Notes under the pieces: model-generated | Database searches by the model: none | The model's input: the letters and a program-made list of their open reading frames with translations, nothing else | Told to the model about the DNA's origin: nothing | Assembly: GCF_041103235.1 (NCBI RefSeq) | Contig: NZ_JBGCUN010000001.1 | Coordinates: forward strand, 310,001 to 374,000 | Direction of reading: 5' to 3' | Length of the DNA: 64,000 nucleotides | Source of the DNA: Yoonia sp. R2331 | Lineage (GTDB): Bacteria; Pseudomonadota; Alphaproteobacteria; Rhodobacterales; Rhodobacteraceae | Made by a program: the position numbers and the translations under genes | Shown: positions 51,363 to 60,396 of the stretch, piece by piece | How positions within the stretch are numbered: position 1 is the first letter of the stretch | Layout: the number at the start of each line of letters is the position of its first letter

Positions 51363-51995
51363 TCATTGCTGTATCCCTGTTTCGATCTCACGCAGTTTGC
51401 TTTCGACAAAAGCTTCCATGAGGGCCTTCGGCGCTGCATTGAACATCTTGATCCGGCCGGTATGAAGAAGCAGCAGCAAACCTGTCGCATGAGCGAAAAC
51501 GCCGACCATCAAAAGATCGGCTTCCTGCTGCGACACTCCGAGTTCCACCGCCGCCACCGCGACGGGTCGCAAGGCGTTGTCCAGAGCCTTGTTTAGTTCT
51601 GTATCCGTTTCCGTGCTCAGCCCGGCAGGTTTCATGCCGCCCCTGAAAAGATAAAACCCCAGGTCGAGTTCCCGGGCATTGCGAGCGTAATAGTGGTAGA
51701 AGGCCATGGCCGCCGCACGTAGCCTGCACCGCGGGTGGTCGAGTTTCGAAACCGCGTGGGAGACTTCGGACTGCAGAGAATGCAGCGATGATCGCAGCAG
51801 ATCCGCATAGATGGCTTCTTTCGATGGAAAGTGAAAATACAGCGCAGCGGGAGTATAACCAGCCTTTGCAGCGATCGCGCGCAGACTAGCTCCCTCCAAG
51901 CCTTCGGATGCAAAAACTTCTTTCGCAGCGCCGAGGATCAGTTGGCGCCTGCCTTCCGCAAGAACTTGTTTTCGCAGTCTTTTTTGCTCAGCCAT
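51363..51995 (-). CDS. TetR-family transcriptional regulator
   Basis: A 210-residue regulator. The start at 51995 (MAEQKRLRKQVLAEGRRQLI) follows GAGGAACGT; a longer frame would run across the operators. The HTH is LGAAKEVFASEGLEGASLRAIAAKAGYTPAALYFHFPSKEAIY. The C-terminal ligand domain holds YHYYARNARELDLGFYLFRGG and a helical dimer face. Divergent from the HpaB-family gene, with two operator-like repeats between. Confidence 0.86.
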   Translation of the reverse strand: MAEQKRLRKQVLAEGRRQLILGAAKEVFASEGLEGASLRAIAAKAGYTPAALYFHFPSKEAIYADLLRSSLHSLQSEVSHAVSKLDHPRCRLRAAAMAFYHYYARNARELDLGFYLFRGGMKPAGLSTETDTELNKALDNALRPVAVAAVELGVSQQEADLLMVGVFAHATGLLLLLHTGRIKMFNAAPKALMEAFVESKLREIETGIQQ

Positions 51996-52027
51996 ACGTT
52001 CCTCACGGAAATTGCTTGACGAAAGTT

Positions 52028-52070
52028 CTAACAGTGTTCGATAAGGATAACAAGATTCGAACACTGTTCG
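52028..52070. promoter_or_regulatory. Paired TetR operator-like sites
   Basis: Two 13-mers, CTAACAGTGTTCG (52028-52040) and CGAACACTGTTCG (52058-52070), 30 bp apart. The second is a perfect CGAAC-ACT-GTTCG palindrome. The 10-bp stretch ACAGTGTTCG at 52031-52040 is the exact inverse of CGAACACTGT at 52058-52067. They lie between the divergent TetR and HpaB-family genes. Confidence 0.7.
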
Positions 52071-52093
52071 TTTTTTCTTACGGAGGAATGGCC

Positions 52094-53632
52094 ATGCTGA
52101 TGACCGCATCGGATTACCGGGACTCACTGAGGTCCTACGCGCCTCGGGTTTTCATCAACGGAACTCGCGTTGAAAGCGTGGCTGACGAGCCGCTGCTGGA
52201 GCCGGGCATAAACAGCGTGGGTGTGACTTACGATTTTGCACACCGCCCCGAGCACAAGAAGCTCATGACGGCAGTTCAATCGACCAGCGGGCAGACCATC
52301 AACAGAATGCTGCACATCAACACAACGTCTGACGATCTTCTCATGAAGCTCGAAGCCGTTCGCCTTGTTTGCAAAGTCTCGGGCTGTGCGCAGCGCTACC
52401 TCAGCCATGACGCGCTGAATGGAATCTATCAAGCGACGCATCGCACCGATGCCAATCACGGCACCGACTATTCAAAACGTTTCCTTGCGTATCTTCATGA
52501 TGTGCAGGAACGCGACCTCACCCTTGGTGTTGCGATGACGGACGCGAAAGGCGATCGGTCGATACGTCCCGGACAGCAGGCCAACCCAGATGTCTACGTG
52601 CACATCAAGGAACGGCGGCCAGATGGTATTGTGATTTCCGGGACCAAAGCCATCGTTACCGGTGCGCCCTACATGCATGAGTTTCTTGTCATGCCGTGCC
52701 GGACACATACAAAGGAAGATGCAAATTTTGCAGTATGCTGCGCAGTACCCTGCGATGCTCCGGGCGTGACGATCGTCGCCCGTCCAGCCGGTCGGCCCGG
52801 AGAAGCCGCTGCCAAATTTTCAGCCAAGTATGGGCAGTCGACCGGGGTTGTGATCTTCGAGGACGTTTTCGTCCCGCACGACCGTGTCTTCCTTGCTGGC
52901 GAATACGACGAAGGCGGGTTTATGACCACCTCCTATGCGAACCATCACAGGCATTCCTGCATTGGTGCCCGCGCCGGTTTCGGTGACCTGCTCATCGGTG
53001 CTGGGGCCCTAATGGTCGATGCCAACGGGCTGGACGCGGATCGGCATGACCATATCCGCGAGGCGATGGTCGACCTAATCACCATCACCGAAAGCTTCTA
53101 TGCCTGTGGAGTTGCCGCGTCAGTCTACTACGAAAACGACCCAGCCGGATCGGTGATGCCTGATGCAGTATTTTCCAATGTCGGAAAACTGCTGCTGGCC
53201 ACGAAAATCTACGACATGCACAAGGTCGCGCACTATGTCTCGGGCGGCCTTATCGTAGCGCTGCCAGGACCCGACGAAGACCATAACCCCGAGACAAAAG
53301 CTTCCCTCTCGGCGGTTCTTGGCGGTCGCGCCGATATTCCGATGGAGCGTCGGATGGAGGTCTCGCGGATGATCGAGGACCTGACTGTTTCCAATCAGGC
53401 TGGCTGGTACTCTGTAATTTCGTTGCACGGCGGCGGCTCTCCGGAAGCAATGAAACGTGAAATCTGGCGGAACTATCCGGTTGCAGAGCGCAAGGAACTG
53501 GTCACGGATCTGCTGGATCGCGGTGTTTTGGCCGAGGGGCGCAAGGTGACGCGCCAGCCCGGACGCTGCTGCGACACAGGCTGCCAGCCGCCCGCCACCG
53601 TGGCGCGTCCAGAAGCCGTTCCAGCAAAATAG
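52094..53632 (+). CDS. HpaB-family flavin-dependent oxygenase/dehydratase-like protein
   Basis: A 512-residue protein of the 4-hydroxyphenylacetate 3-hydroxylase / 4-hydroxybutyryl-CoA dehydratase superfamily. The start at 52094 is chosen because GGAGG lies 7 bases upstream; the ATG at 52088 is too close. Seen: LRSYAPRVFINGTRVE, CKVSGCAQRYLSHDALNG, DAKGDRSIRPGQQANPD, ISGTKAIVTGAPYMHEFLVMP, and HHRHSCIGARAGFGDLLIGAG. From memory, dehydratases of the family need four Fe-S ligands (C, C, H, C); here the second and fourth cysteine positions appear to be Y and A, so a flavin-dependent monooxygenase is more likely. No HpaC-type reductase lies next to it. Confidence 0.78.
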   Translation: MLMTASDYRDSLRSYAPRVFINGTRVESVADEPLLEPGINSVGVTYDFAHRPEHKKLMTAVQSTSGQTINRMLHINTTSDDLLMKLEAVRLVCKVSGCAQRYLSHDALNGIYQATHRTDANHGTDYSKRFLAYLHDVQERDLTLGVAMTDAKGDRSIRPGQQANPDVYVHIKERRPDGIVISGTKAIVTGAPYMHEFLVMPCRTHTKEDANFAVCCAVPCDAPGVTIVARPAGRPGEAAAKFSAKYGQSTGVVIFEDVFVPHDRVFLAGEYDEGGFMTTSYANHHRHSCIGARAGFGDLLIGAGALMVDANGLDADRHDHIREAMVDLITITESFYACGVAASVYYENDPAGSVMPDAVFSNVGKLLLATKIYDMHKVAHYVSGGLIVALPGPDEDHNPETKASLSAVLGGRADIPMERRMEVSRMIEDLTVSNQAGWYSVISLHGGGSPEAMKREIWRNYPVAERKELVTDLLDRGVLAEGRKVTRQPGRCCDTGCQPPATVARPEAVPAK

Positions 53633-53929
53633 ATCTGGCAGGCAGAAACAAGGTGGCGTGAAATGACGCTGCCCTGTCCAAACTCACGCTATTTCACATG
53701 GGCAGCACCTTGGTGGTTGCAGGATAAAGGTAACTCTCGACTGTTGTCACATCATCGAGCAGTGGATGCACCAATCTCCGGCACCATAAGGTTACAACAT
53801 AAGTTGGCCCCACTGCGGAACGCTTCTTTTTGAACGTTGCGGTCATGATCTTGCAACCAAAAGCGAATGTGTCAGCGGTCAAGACGGAGTGGCTCCCCCC
53901 GAAACAATCCGAAGAGAGCCGATCCCGAT
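53633..53929. other. Intergenic stretch, no supported gene
   Basis: About 300 bp. A minus-strand frame reads MTATFKKKRSAVGPTYVVTL near 53845-53694, but it overlaps the end of the next gene, has no family and is not called. No clear terminator seen. Confidence 0.45.
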
Positions 53930-54403
53930 CTACTCGGCGGTCAGCTGCGAAATGGCAGTCAGCCATTCTTCAATGTGATAGGATTCCTTGAGGCGGCCGT
54001 CTTCGACACGGTGCACGTCGATTGACATGATCTCAAAGCTTTTGCCCGTTGCAGGATCAACACCAAGGAACGGACCTTGGGGCGTACCGGTCGCAATCCC
54101 GCGCACGATATAGGTGTCACCGTCCTGCCAAATCTCCTGCACCTCCCATTTCAGGTCAGGGATCAGCCCACCGAAAGCACCGAGCGTCGTCAAGAAACCC
54201 TCTGCCCCCGGACCACCAAGAGGAGTAGGTGTGGATTTCCAATCCTCTGCGACGACCGCGCGCACTGCTTCTGCTGTGGCATCGGCTGGGGTCGTCAGCA
54301 AGTCTTCGTAAAAGCTGCGAACTGTCGCCATATCGTCCGCAAAAGCGGGTATCGAGATCAGCGAGACAGCCGCAGCTGCGGCAAGTGTTTGTAACGTCTT
54401 CAT
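53930..54403 (-). CDS. Secreted SnoaL-like polyketide-cyclase (ester cyclase) protein
   Basis: A 157-residue protein with a signal peptide (LQTLAAAAAVSLISIPAFA). The NTF2-like fold is shown by VRSFYEDLLTTPADATAEAV, IPDLKWEVQEIWQDGDTYIVRG and IDVHRVEDGRLKESYHIEEW. The start at 54403 follows GAGGACACCC; the longer frame would remove the clean signal. It is divergent from a LysR-family regulator, 103 bp away, its probable controller. Substrate unknown. Confidence 0.82.
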   Translation of the reverse strand: MKTLQTLAAAAAVSLISIPAFADDMATVRSFYEDLLTTPADATAEAVRAVVAEDWKSTPTPLGGPGAEGFLTTLGAFGGLIPDLKWEVQEIWQDGDTYIVRGIATGTPQGPFLGVDPATGKSFEIMSIDVHRVEDGRLKESYHIEEWLTAISQLTAE

Positions 54404-54506
54404 TTGGGTGTCCTCTTTCGTGTGAATGTTCACAAAAATTGGACGAACCCTCAATTAAGCGGTAGTATGGAATAATAGAAAAATCTTTTCGGTACTGCAA
54501 AACAAT

Positions 54507-55367
54507 ATGGTCTCGCACCAAACCCTTCGCCGCTTGGTCTATTTCGCCGCGATTGCAGAGGCTGGTTCAATTCGAGGTGCAGCAGCACGGCTGAACCTAT
54601 CAGTGCCGGTCCTGTCAGAAGCGCTGTCAGACCTCGAAGCAGAATTGGGCGTGACGCTCGCAACCCGCACAACGCGGTCTTTTAAGCTGACACATGTGGG
54701 ACAGCGGACCCAACGTGCAGCGCAGGACATTTTGGACAGGGCCAAAGGACTATCCGATCTCACCGCAACGGATCGCCCGTTGCAGGGAAGATTGAGCCTT
54801 ACAGTTCCGGTTGAGATCGCAGGTTTTTGGTTGCCGCGAATGCTAAGTGGTTTTCGGGCAAAACATCCTGAGGTCGTCTTTGACATAGATGTAACAGACA
54901 GTGTCGTTGACCTACGCGCGAGCAAAATTGAAGTGGCAATCCGGACTGAATACGTCGCCCCTGCACAGGAAAGCCAATCAAGGGTCAATTTGCCGCTTGT
55001 CGTTGTTTCGGGTGGATCGGCGGTTGTTGATCCAAACGGGGTGGTGAACATTCCCTTGATTGATAGTCGTGCGGATCGAAAATTATTGGCAACGTCCCGC
55101 CACGACGGCAGCATTTTGCCACTAACATTCTTCCAATCCCATCAAATCACCAATCGCGCGGCGGGCTTGCAAATGGCCCGCAGCGGACTGGGGGCCATTA
55201 TGGTCATGCGAGGATCAGTATCTGCTGATTTGGAGAGCGGCGATTTAGTCGAAATCTTACCGAACTACGATTTTGGATCAATCGATCTCAAGTGCCATTT
55301 TCGCGACCGCTTGCCGAGTCCAATAGCCCGGGTTTTCGCACGCGAGATGGGCCTTTCCAGCTTGTGA
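54507..55367 (+). CDS. LysR-family transcriptional regulator
   Basis: A 286-residue LysR protein. The winged HTH covers residues 1-65 (LRRLVYFAAIAEAGSIRGAAARLNLSVPVLSEALSDLEAELGVTLATR); the effector-binding domain starts near residue 93 (LQGRLSLTVPVEIAGFWLP). Divergent from the secreted SnoaL-like gene, the usual arrangement for a LysR protein and its target. Confidence 0.87.
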   Translation: MVSHQTLRRLVYFAAIAEAGSIRGAAARLNLSVPVLSEALSDLEAELGVTLATRTTRSFKLTHVGQRTQRAAQDILDRAKGLSDLTATDRPLQGRLSLTVPVEIAGFWLPRMLSGFRAKHPEVVFDIDVTDSVVDLRASKIEVAIRTEYVAPAQESQSRVNLPLVVVSGGSAVVDPNGVVNIPLIDSRADRKLLATSRHDGSILPLTFFQSHQITNRAAGLQMARSGLGAIMVMRGSVSADLESGDLVEILPNYDFGSIDLKCHFRDRLPSPIARVFAREMGLSSL

Positions 55368-55636
55368 AGAAGACTGAAGACCCAGTGGCCTAGCGTATGT
55401 CAAGAAATGCCGTCTAATCCGGCACTTTGCGATCTCGCACTCAGATTTTCGCTGCCACCAACAAGAAAGACTGGTTTATCAAACCGCATGGCGGTGCTGC
55501 GGTCCCCGTTCATTTAGCCTTTTCGTACTGCGAGCACGCGCAGCGAGAAAGCCGAATTTACCGTCTTGGCTCTAGGCGGACCGAGCCGCATCTTGCCGTT
55601 TTGCTCAAAACAATTTCGGATTGATACCCCAAACAG
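55368..55636. other. Intergenic stretch between the LysR gene and rplY
   Basis: About 270 bp with no gene that I can support. A plus-strand 65-codon frame (MRSRTQIFAATNKKDWF) has no recognisable family and is not called. This is also the right edge of the accessory region that separates rplY from pth. Confidence 0.45.
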
Positions 55637-55663
55637 AAAGGGCCCCCGAAACGGGAGCCCTTT
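55637..55663 (-). terminator. Terminator of rplY
   Basis: On the minus strand a 12-bp stem (55663-55652 with 55648-55637, one mismatch) with a 3-nt loop and a weak T-containing tail. It lies 22 bp past the rplY stop. Confidence 0.65.
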
Positions 55664-55684
55664 GAAGCGTCGCACGTTGCGGGC

Positions 55685-56344
55685 TTATTCTTCGGCAGCG
55701 GCTTCTTCGTCGCCAGTGGTCGGCACTTCGTCGGCTGCAACCTCTTCGCCGTCTTCGTCGTCGTCGGCCACAACAGCACGCGGTGCCGAGATGTTGGCGA
55801 TGACAAAGTCACGGTCGATGGTTGGCTTCGCGCCTTCAGGCAGGGTCACATTGCTGATCGAAATGGTGTCACCCATTTCAGCCTCGCCCAGATCAACCAC
55901 GATGCTGTCAGGGATATCGCCAGCCAGCACTTCCAGCTCAACTTCGTTCCGAACAACCGTCAGCACGCCGCCCTTTTTCAGGCCGGGGCAGGTCTCTTCG
56001 TTCAGGAATTCAACCGGGATAAAGATCTTCACGCGGCTGGTCCGCTTCAGGCGCATCAGGTCGATGTGCGTCGGCAGGTCCTTGACCACGTCGCGCTGAA
56101 CGCCACGGCAGATCACGCGGACATCGTCGTGGCCATCAACCTTGAGGTTGAACAGCGTGGACATGAACTGGCCCTTGCGCAGGCGTGTCAGCAGCTTGTT
56201 GAAGTTGATCGAAATCGGAAGCGGGTCTACCCCACCACCATAAACGATGCCCGGCACGTCGCCATCACGGCGAGCTTGGCGGGCGGCCCCCTTGCCTGTC
56301 CCCGCGCGTGCAGTGGCGTGCAGATCTGGGATCTTGTCAGCCAT
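55685..56344 (-). CDS. rplY: 50S ribosomal protein L25 / general stress protein Ctc
   Basis: A 5S-rRNA-binding protein of 219 residues, in the long (Ctc/TL5) form with an extra C-terminal beta domain. Seen: [31 protein letters not shown], then [15 protein letters not shown] and [20 protein letters not shown]; the C-terminal domain ([18 protein letters not shown], then [18 protein letters not shown]) ends in an acidic tail ([17 protein letters not shown]). In related genomes pth follows directly; here the next gene is a LysR regulator on the other strand. Confidence 0.95.
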   Translation of the reverse strand: MADKIPDLHATARAGTGKGAARQARRDGDVPGIVYGGGVDPLPISINFNKLLTRLRKGQFMSTLFNLKVDGHDDVRVICRGVQRDVVKDLPTHIDLMRLKRTSRVKIFIPVEFLNEETCPGLKKGGVLTVVRNEVELEVLAGDIPDSIVVDLGEAEMGDTISISNVTLPEGAKPTIDRDFVIANISAPRAVVADDDEDGEEVAADEVPTTGDEEAAAEE

Positions 56345-56457
56345 TGTATGTCTCCAAAATAAAAACGAGGGCCGCCCTCCAAGGGTGTGCGGCCCAGATG
56401 AACCGCTCCTATAGGGGCAGAATCATCTGTTGAAAAGGGGTTTTCGCACCCTTGCGG

Positions 56458-58317
56458 CTACGCCGGCGTCAGCCACAAGATGCCGCAGGGGGGCAGGGTG
56501 ATGTCAGCCGCGAACAGGGTCTGCGTCAGCAGGTCCATGACCGGTGAGACGAGCGACAATGTGGACGGCGCGACGCTATGCGGATGCGCTGTGAAATTCG
56601 CCACACAGGTGACCGTCCGGTCATCCCCTAGACGCTGATAACAAAACAGCGCCGGATCGCCTGCGTCCAGCACGCGCGTTGGCACGTCGCCTGCCAATTG
56701 CGGCGTGGCGCGGCGGGTGGCAAGGATGTGTTTAAGATCGCTCAGAATGCGGGCCGCGGCAGGGTCATCCCGCCGGTTCCAGTCCATCACCGGGCGCTGC
56801 ATCCAGCGGCCATCATCCGCGCGCGTGGGGTCATCCAGATAGCTGTGATCGTTCAGCATCCCGACCTCATCGCCCATATAGATCAGGGGGATGCCACCGT
56901 AGCTGGCAATTAGTGCGTGACCCAGTCGGATGCGCGCCACGGCATGGTCAACCTCTTGCGGTGTCGTGGCGGTCTCAAGCCCGCAGAGGCTGGCGAGTGT
57001 GCCATTGGTCCGCCTGTCGCCGGTATCAGGGTTCGATTGAAAATCCGCGCCACGCGCGAAACTGCCCGGAAAGCTGCCGTTGTAGAAATCGGCCAGAAAA
57101 TTGCGATGCGCGACCGCGTCCAGATGCGCAACATGTGCCGTATCCTCAGGCGTGATCGCCCAGCCGATATCATCATGGCAGCGGATATAAGGGGCAAAGG
57201 AGGCGCGCCGCACGCTTTGCGGAAAATGCGTCTTCATCACATGGGTCATCAGCCGCGTGTCGCCCGCCGCCAGCGAGGACCAGTACTGCACCATCAGATT
57301 GTTGTGATAGGCCAGCTGACTTTCGCGTCCCGCATGGCTGCCGGTGCCAAGGTAGGGGACCAGATCAGCGGGGCCAACAATCGCCTCGGCCTTGTGGATG
57401 ACTGCAGGGGCGGCGATGCGCGTGGCCTGCGTCAGCGCCTGCAGGATGTCGTGCACCTCTGGCAGGTTCTGACAGCCCGTGCCCATGCGTTTCCACATGA
57501 AGGCTACAGCATCGAGGCGGAACACCTCCACCCCCTTGTTGGCCAGAAACAGGATGGTGTCGAGGATCGCCAGAAACACCTCTGGGTTTTCCCAGTTCAG
57601 ATCCCATTGGTATTCGTTGAACGTGGTCCAGACCCATTTGCCCATGTCGGGGTAATAGGTGAAATTCCCCGGCGCCTGCTCGGGAAAGATCTCGACCAGC
57701 GTTTCCTCAAACTGCTTGGGCAGCGTGTCATCGTCATACATCCGATAGAACGCCTGATAGAACGGGTCGCCCGCACGGGCGCGCTGGGCCCAGTCATGTT
57801 CCTTGGCGGTGTGGTTCAACACCATATCTATGCAGGGGCTGATCCCTGCGGCGCGCAATTGCAGATTGACCTGCTGAAACTCGGCCATGGTCCCAAGGGC
57901 GGGGTTGATGCGCGTGTAATCCATCACTGCGTAACCGCCATCCGACGGCCCGGGGCGCGGCATCAGACAGGGCATCATATGAGCATAGGTTATGCCCAAG
58001 TCCTGCATATAAGGAATATTGGCCGGGACATTGGCCAGCCGCCCGGCCAGCTTGTCGATGTAGAACACATAGGCTGCCATCTTCTGCGACAAGAACCAGT
58101 CAGGGTTCAGGTCACGTTCCAGATCAAGGCGACGCAGATCAGCGGGGCGCTTGCGCCAATGCCGGTCCAGCAGGTCGCGGGTACGGTCCAGCAGCGCTGC
58201 CGCGTCGTGACCAGGATAAAGCCGGGTGAACGGCCCAATCAGATCACGTCGCCCGCGGTCCCAGCGCAGGGCAAACAACTCGGCATTGGTAATCGGTTTG
58301 CGCGGCGTCACGGACAT
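56458..58317 (-). CDS. Amylosucrase (GH13_4)
   Basis: A 619-residue GH13 enzyme close to amylosucrase, which builds alpha-1,4-glucan from sucrose and releases fructose. The signature MMPCLMPRPGPSDGGYAVMDYTRINP is specific to amylosucrase-like proteins. The catalytic residues are seen as the nucleophile in EVFRLDAVAFMWKRMG, the acid/base in VIHKAEAIVG, and the transition-state Asp in RCHDDIGW. N-terminal helical domain and C-terminal beta domain are complete. No signal peptide. It lies 50 bp from the lactate dehydrogenase gene on the same strand. Sucrose hydrolase is an alternative. Confidence 0.85.
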   Translation of the reverse strand: MSVTPRKPITNAELFALRWDRGRRDLIGPFTRLYPGHDAAALLDRTRDLLDRHWRKRPADLRRLDLERDLNPDWFLSQKMAAYVFYIDKLAGRLANVPANIPYMQDLGITYAHMMPCLMPRPGPSDGGYAVMDYTRINPALGTMAEFQQVNLQLRAAGISPCIDMVLNHTAKEHDWAQRARAGDPFYQAFYRMYDDDTLPKQFEETLVEIFPEQAPGNFTYYPDMGKWVWTTFNEYQWDLNWENPEVFLAILDTILFLANKGVEVFRLDAVAFMWKRMGTGCQNLPEVHDILQALTQATRIAAPAVIHKAEAIVGPADLVPYLGTGSHAGRESQLAYHNNLMVQYWSSLAAGDTRLMTHVMKTHFPQSVRRASFAPYIRCHDDIGWAITPEDTAHVAHLDAVAHRNFLADFYNGSFPGSFARGADFQSNPDTGDRRTNGTLASLCGLETATTPQEVDHAVARIRLGHALIASYGGIPLIYMGDEVGMLNDHSYLDDPTRADDGRWMQRPVMDWNRRDDPAAARILSDLKHILATRRATPQLAGDVPTRVLDAGDPALFCYQRLGDDRTVTCVANFTAHPHSVAPSTLSLVSPVMDLLTQTLFAADITLPPCGILWLTPA

Positions 58318-58367
58318 GACCCAAGTATGGCGCGGTTTGCGACAAGGGCAAGCCGATCAGCGGGCGT

Positions 58368-59531
58368 TTAGGCCCACCGCCCCTCAAAATCCTCTGGCAC
58401 CAGCAAGATGTCGCGGTCCACATCCTTGATGTCACGCTTGCCGCAAAGCGCCATGGTCGTGTCCAACTCGGTGTGAATGACCTCCAGCGCCTTGGTCACA
58501 CCGGCCTGACCCATCGCGCCCAGCCCGTAGATATAGGCGCGTCCGATATAGACACCCTTGGCCCCCAGCGCCAAAGCCTTCAGCACGTCTTGACCGGTCC
58601 GGATGCCACTGTCCATGTGCACCTCGATCTGGTCGCCCACGGCTGCCACGATGCTGGGCAACATCCGAATGGCCGAGAGCGCCCCGTCCAGCTGCCGCCC
58701 ACCATGGTTGCTGACGATGATCGCATCCGCACCGCATTCAACGGCCTTGCGGGCATCTTCCACGTCCAGAATGCCCTTGAGGATCAGCTTGCCGCCCCAC
58801 TTTTCCTTGAGCCTGGCAATCGTGTCCCAGTTCAGCTTGGGGTCAAACTGCTGGGCGGTCCAGCTTTGCAGGCTCGACATGTTTTCCACCGACTTGGCAT
58901 GGCCTACGATATTGCGGAACGTGCGGCGGTGGGTGCCCAGCATCTCCAGCCCCCATCTCCACTTGGTCGACAAATTCAACAAGGTATTCGGTGTCAGCTT
59001 GGGCGGTGCCGTCAGCCCGTTCTTGATGTCCTTGTGCCGCTGCCCCAGAATTTGCAGATCAAGCGTCAACACCAGCGCCGAACAGCCCGCGTTCTTGGCG
59101 CGCGCGATGATGTTGTCGACGAATTCCTCGTCTTTCATCACATATAGCTGAAACCAGAACGGTGCTTTGGTATGGGCCGCCACATCCTCGATCGAGCAGA
59201 TCGACATGGTCGAAATCGTGAACGGCACACCGAACTTTTCCGCCGCCTTCGCGGCCTTGATCTCGCCATCCGCTGATTGCATCCCCGTCAACCCGACCGG
59301 GGCAAGTGCCACCGGCATCGCCACATCTTCACCGATCATCTGACTGGCGGTCGTGCGGTTGGACATATCCACCGCCACCCGTTGGCGCAGCCGGATCTTG
59401 TCAAAGTCCGAAGTGTTCTCGCGGAACGTCTGTTCCGTCCAACTGCCGCTTTCTGCGTAGTCATAGAACATCTTTGGCGCGCGGCGTTTGTGTAGACGCT
59501 TCAGGTCGTCAATCGTCGTGATGATCGGCAT
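58368..59531 (-). CDS. lldD: FMN-dependent L-lactate dehydrogenase
   Basis: An alpha-hydroxyacid dehydrogenase of 387 residues that oxidises L-lactate to pyruvate, feeding electrons to the membrane quinone pool. The start at 59531 (MPIITTIDDLKRLHKRRAPK) follows GAGGAT at good spacing. The family signature SNHGGRQLDGALS with the catalytic His, the LAPVGLTGMQSADGE FMN segment, FQLYVMKD and the late DSGIRTGQDVLKALALGA are all present. The frame is open upstream but without a good start. Confidence 0.9.
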   Translation of the reverse strand: MPIITTIDDLKRLHKRRAPKMFYDYAESGSWTEQTFRENTSDFDKIRLRQRVAVDMSNRTTASQMIGEDVAMPVALAPVGLTGMQSADGEIKAAKAAEKFGVPFTISTMSICSIEDVAAHTKAPFWFQLYVMKDEEFVDNIIARAKNAGCSALVLTLDLQILGQRHKDIKNGLTAPPKLTPNTLLNLSTKWRWGLEMLGTHRRTFRNIVGHAKSVENMSSLQSWTAQQFDPKLNWDTIARLKEKWGGKLILKGILDVEDARKAVECGADAIIVSNHGGRQLDGALSAIRMLPSIVAAVGDQIEVHMDSGIRTGQDVLKALALGAKGVYIGRAYIYGLGAMGQAGVTKALEVIHTELDTTMALCGKRDIKDVDRDILLVPEDFEGRWA

Positions 59532-59950
59532 GGCGAAATCCTCGTATTGGTTATGTTTGCTTACCAATTTGGGGATTTCGGGGCAAGGCCTGTTGATGCA
59601 TGGCTGGTTTGCACTGACGTGATGCCGCCGCACGGCGTGGGTCAGCAAGGTGGCCCTGCGCAACATGCCCACCCCATGCCAAACCGTTTCCCTGTTGATC
59701 GAAGGACGAAACGCGACAAGCCGGCCATTCTGCCGTTTGCCGCACATGCCTGTTCATCGCTGACGCGGTTGAAGCCCATAGAAATAGGGCGGACGACCGA
59801 GGCTCACTGCGACAACCGCCCAAAATACCGAAATAGCCGTAAGCAGACGGAATGAATTTCCTGATAAAAAAGATTCAGCGTTACGTCGCGTGCCAGCAGT
59901 AGTTGCGGGCCCGAAGCATGCAATGAAGACCAAGACAAAAGGGTGAGGTC
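59532..59950. other. Intergenic stretch before lldD
   Basis: About 420 bp with no gene I can support. It should contain the lldD promoter (minus strand). No operator-like palindrome stood out. Confidence 0.5.
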
Positions 59951-60330
59951 TCAGCGACCTAAAGAGGGCTTCATACTTCCGGATTGGTCTCGTTGGGCCA
60001 TGTCCGAGAGCGGAATTGACGAGATTTTTGACGCCTTTCCAGCGCAGCCAAACCGTTCAAACCGGTCGAAACAGACCGCCGACATGGCATCGACACCCGG
60101 TGCCAGATATTTCCGGGGATCGAATTACCCCTTGTCCTCGGCAAACACCTTACGGATCACGCCAGTGCCCGCGCCCCACGGCTGGCCTGCATGATGACCA
60201 GGCTGTTCGCCTTGTCGGCCGCTTTCATGATGGCCAGCATCTGCTCCATATTATTGGCGCTAAATGCGGGGAGGCCGTAGCCATGCTCGGCTACGTGATC
60301 ACGAAGTTGGCGAAGGGAAATCAGCGGCAT
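59951..60330 (-). pseudogene. Class II fructose-bisphosphate aldolase with large internal deletion
   Basis: N-terminal part from the ATG at 60330: [55 protein letters not shown], then a stop. In another frame C-terminal sequence follows: [12 protein letters not shown], a TAA stop, then FDPRKYLAPGVDAMSAVCFD, RFERFGCAGKASKISSIPLS, ending at 59951. This is the start and end of a class II FBP aldolase (FbaA/CbbA type, about 350 residues) with roughly 240 residues missing, a frame mismatch at the join and an in-frame stop. It lies directly downstream of fbp. Confidence 0.82.
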
Positions 60331-60396
60331 TCCAAGCGCTCAATTGTGGCGCAAAGCACCAGAAAAATTCAAGAAGGCGGCTCGGGCGAGCTGTGT

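Noticed and set aside
53694-53966. A 90-codon minus-strand frame downstream of the secreted SnoaL gene
   Set aside because: It overlaps the end of the better-supported gene at 53930, has no recognisable family and lacks a good start.
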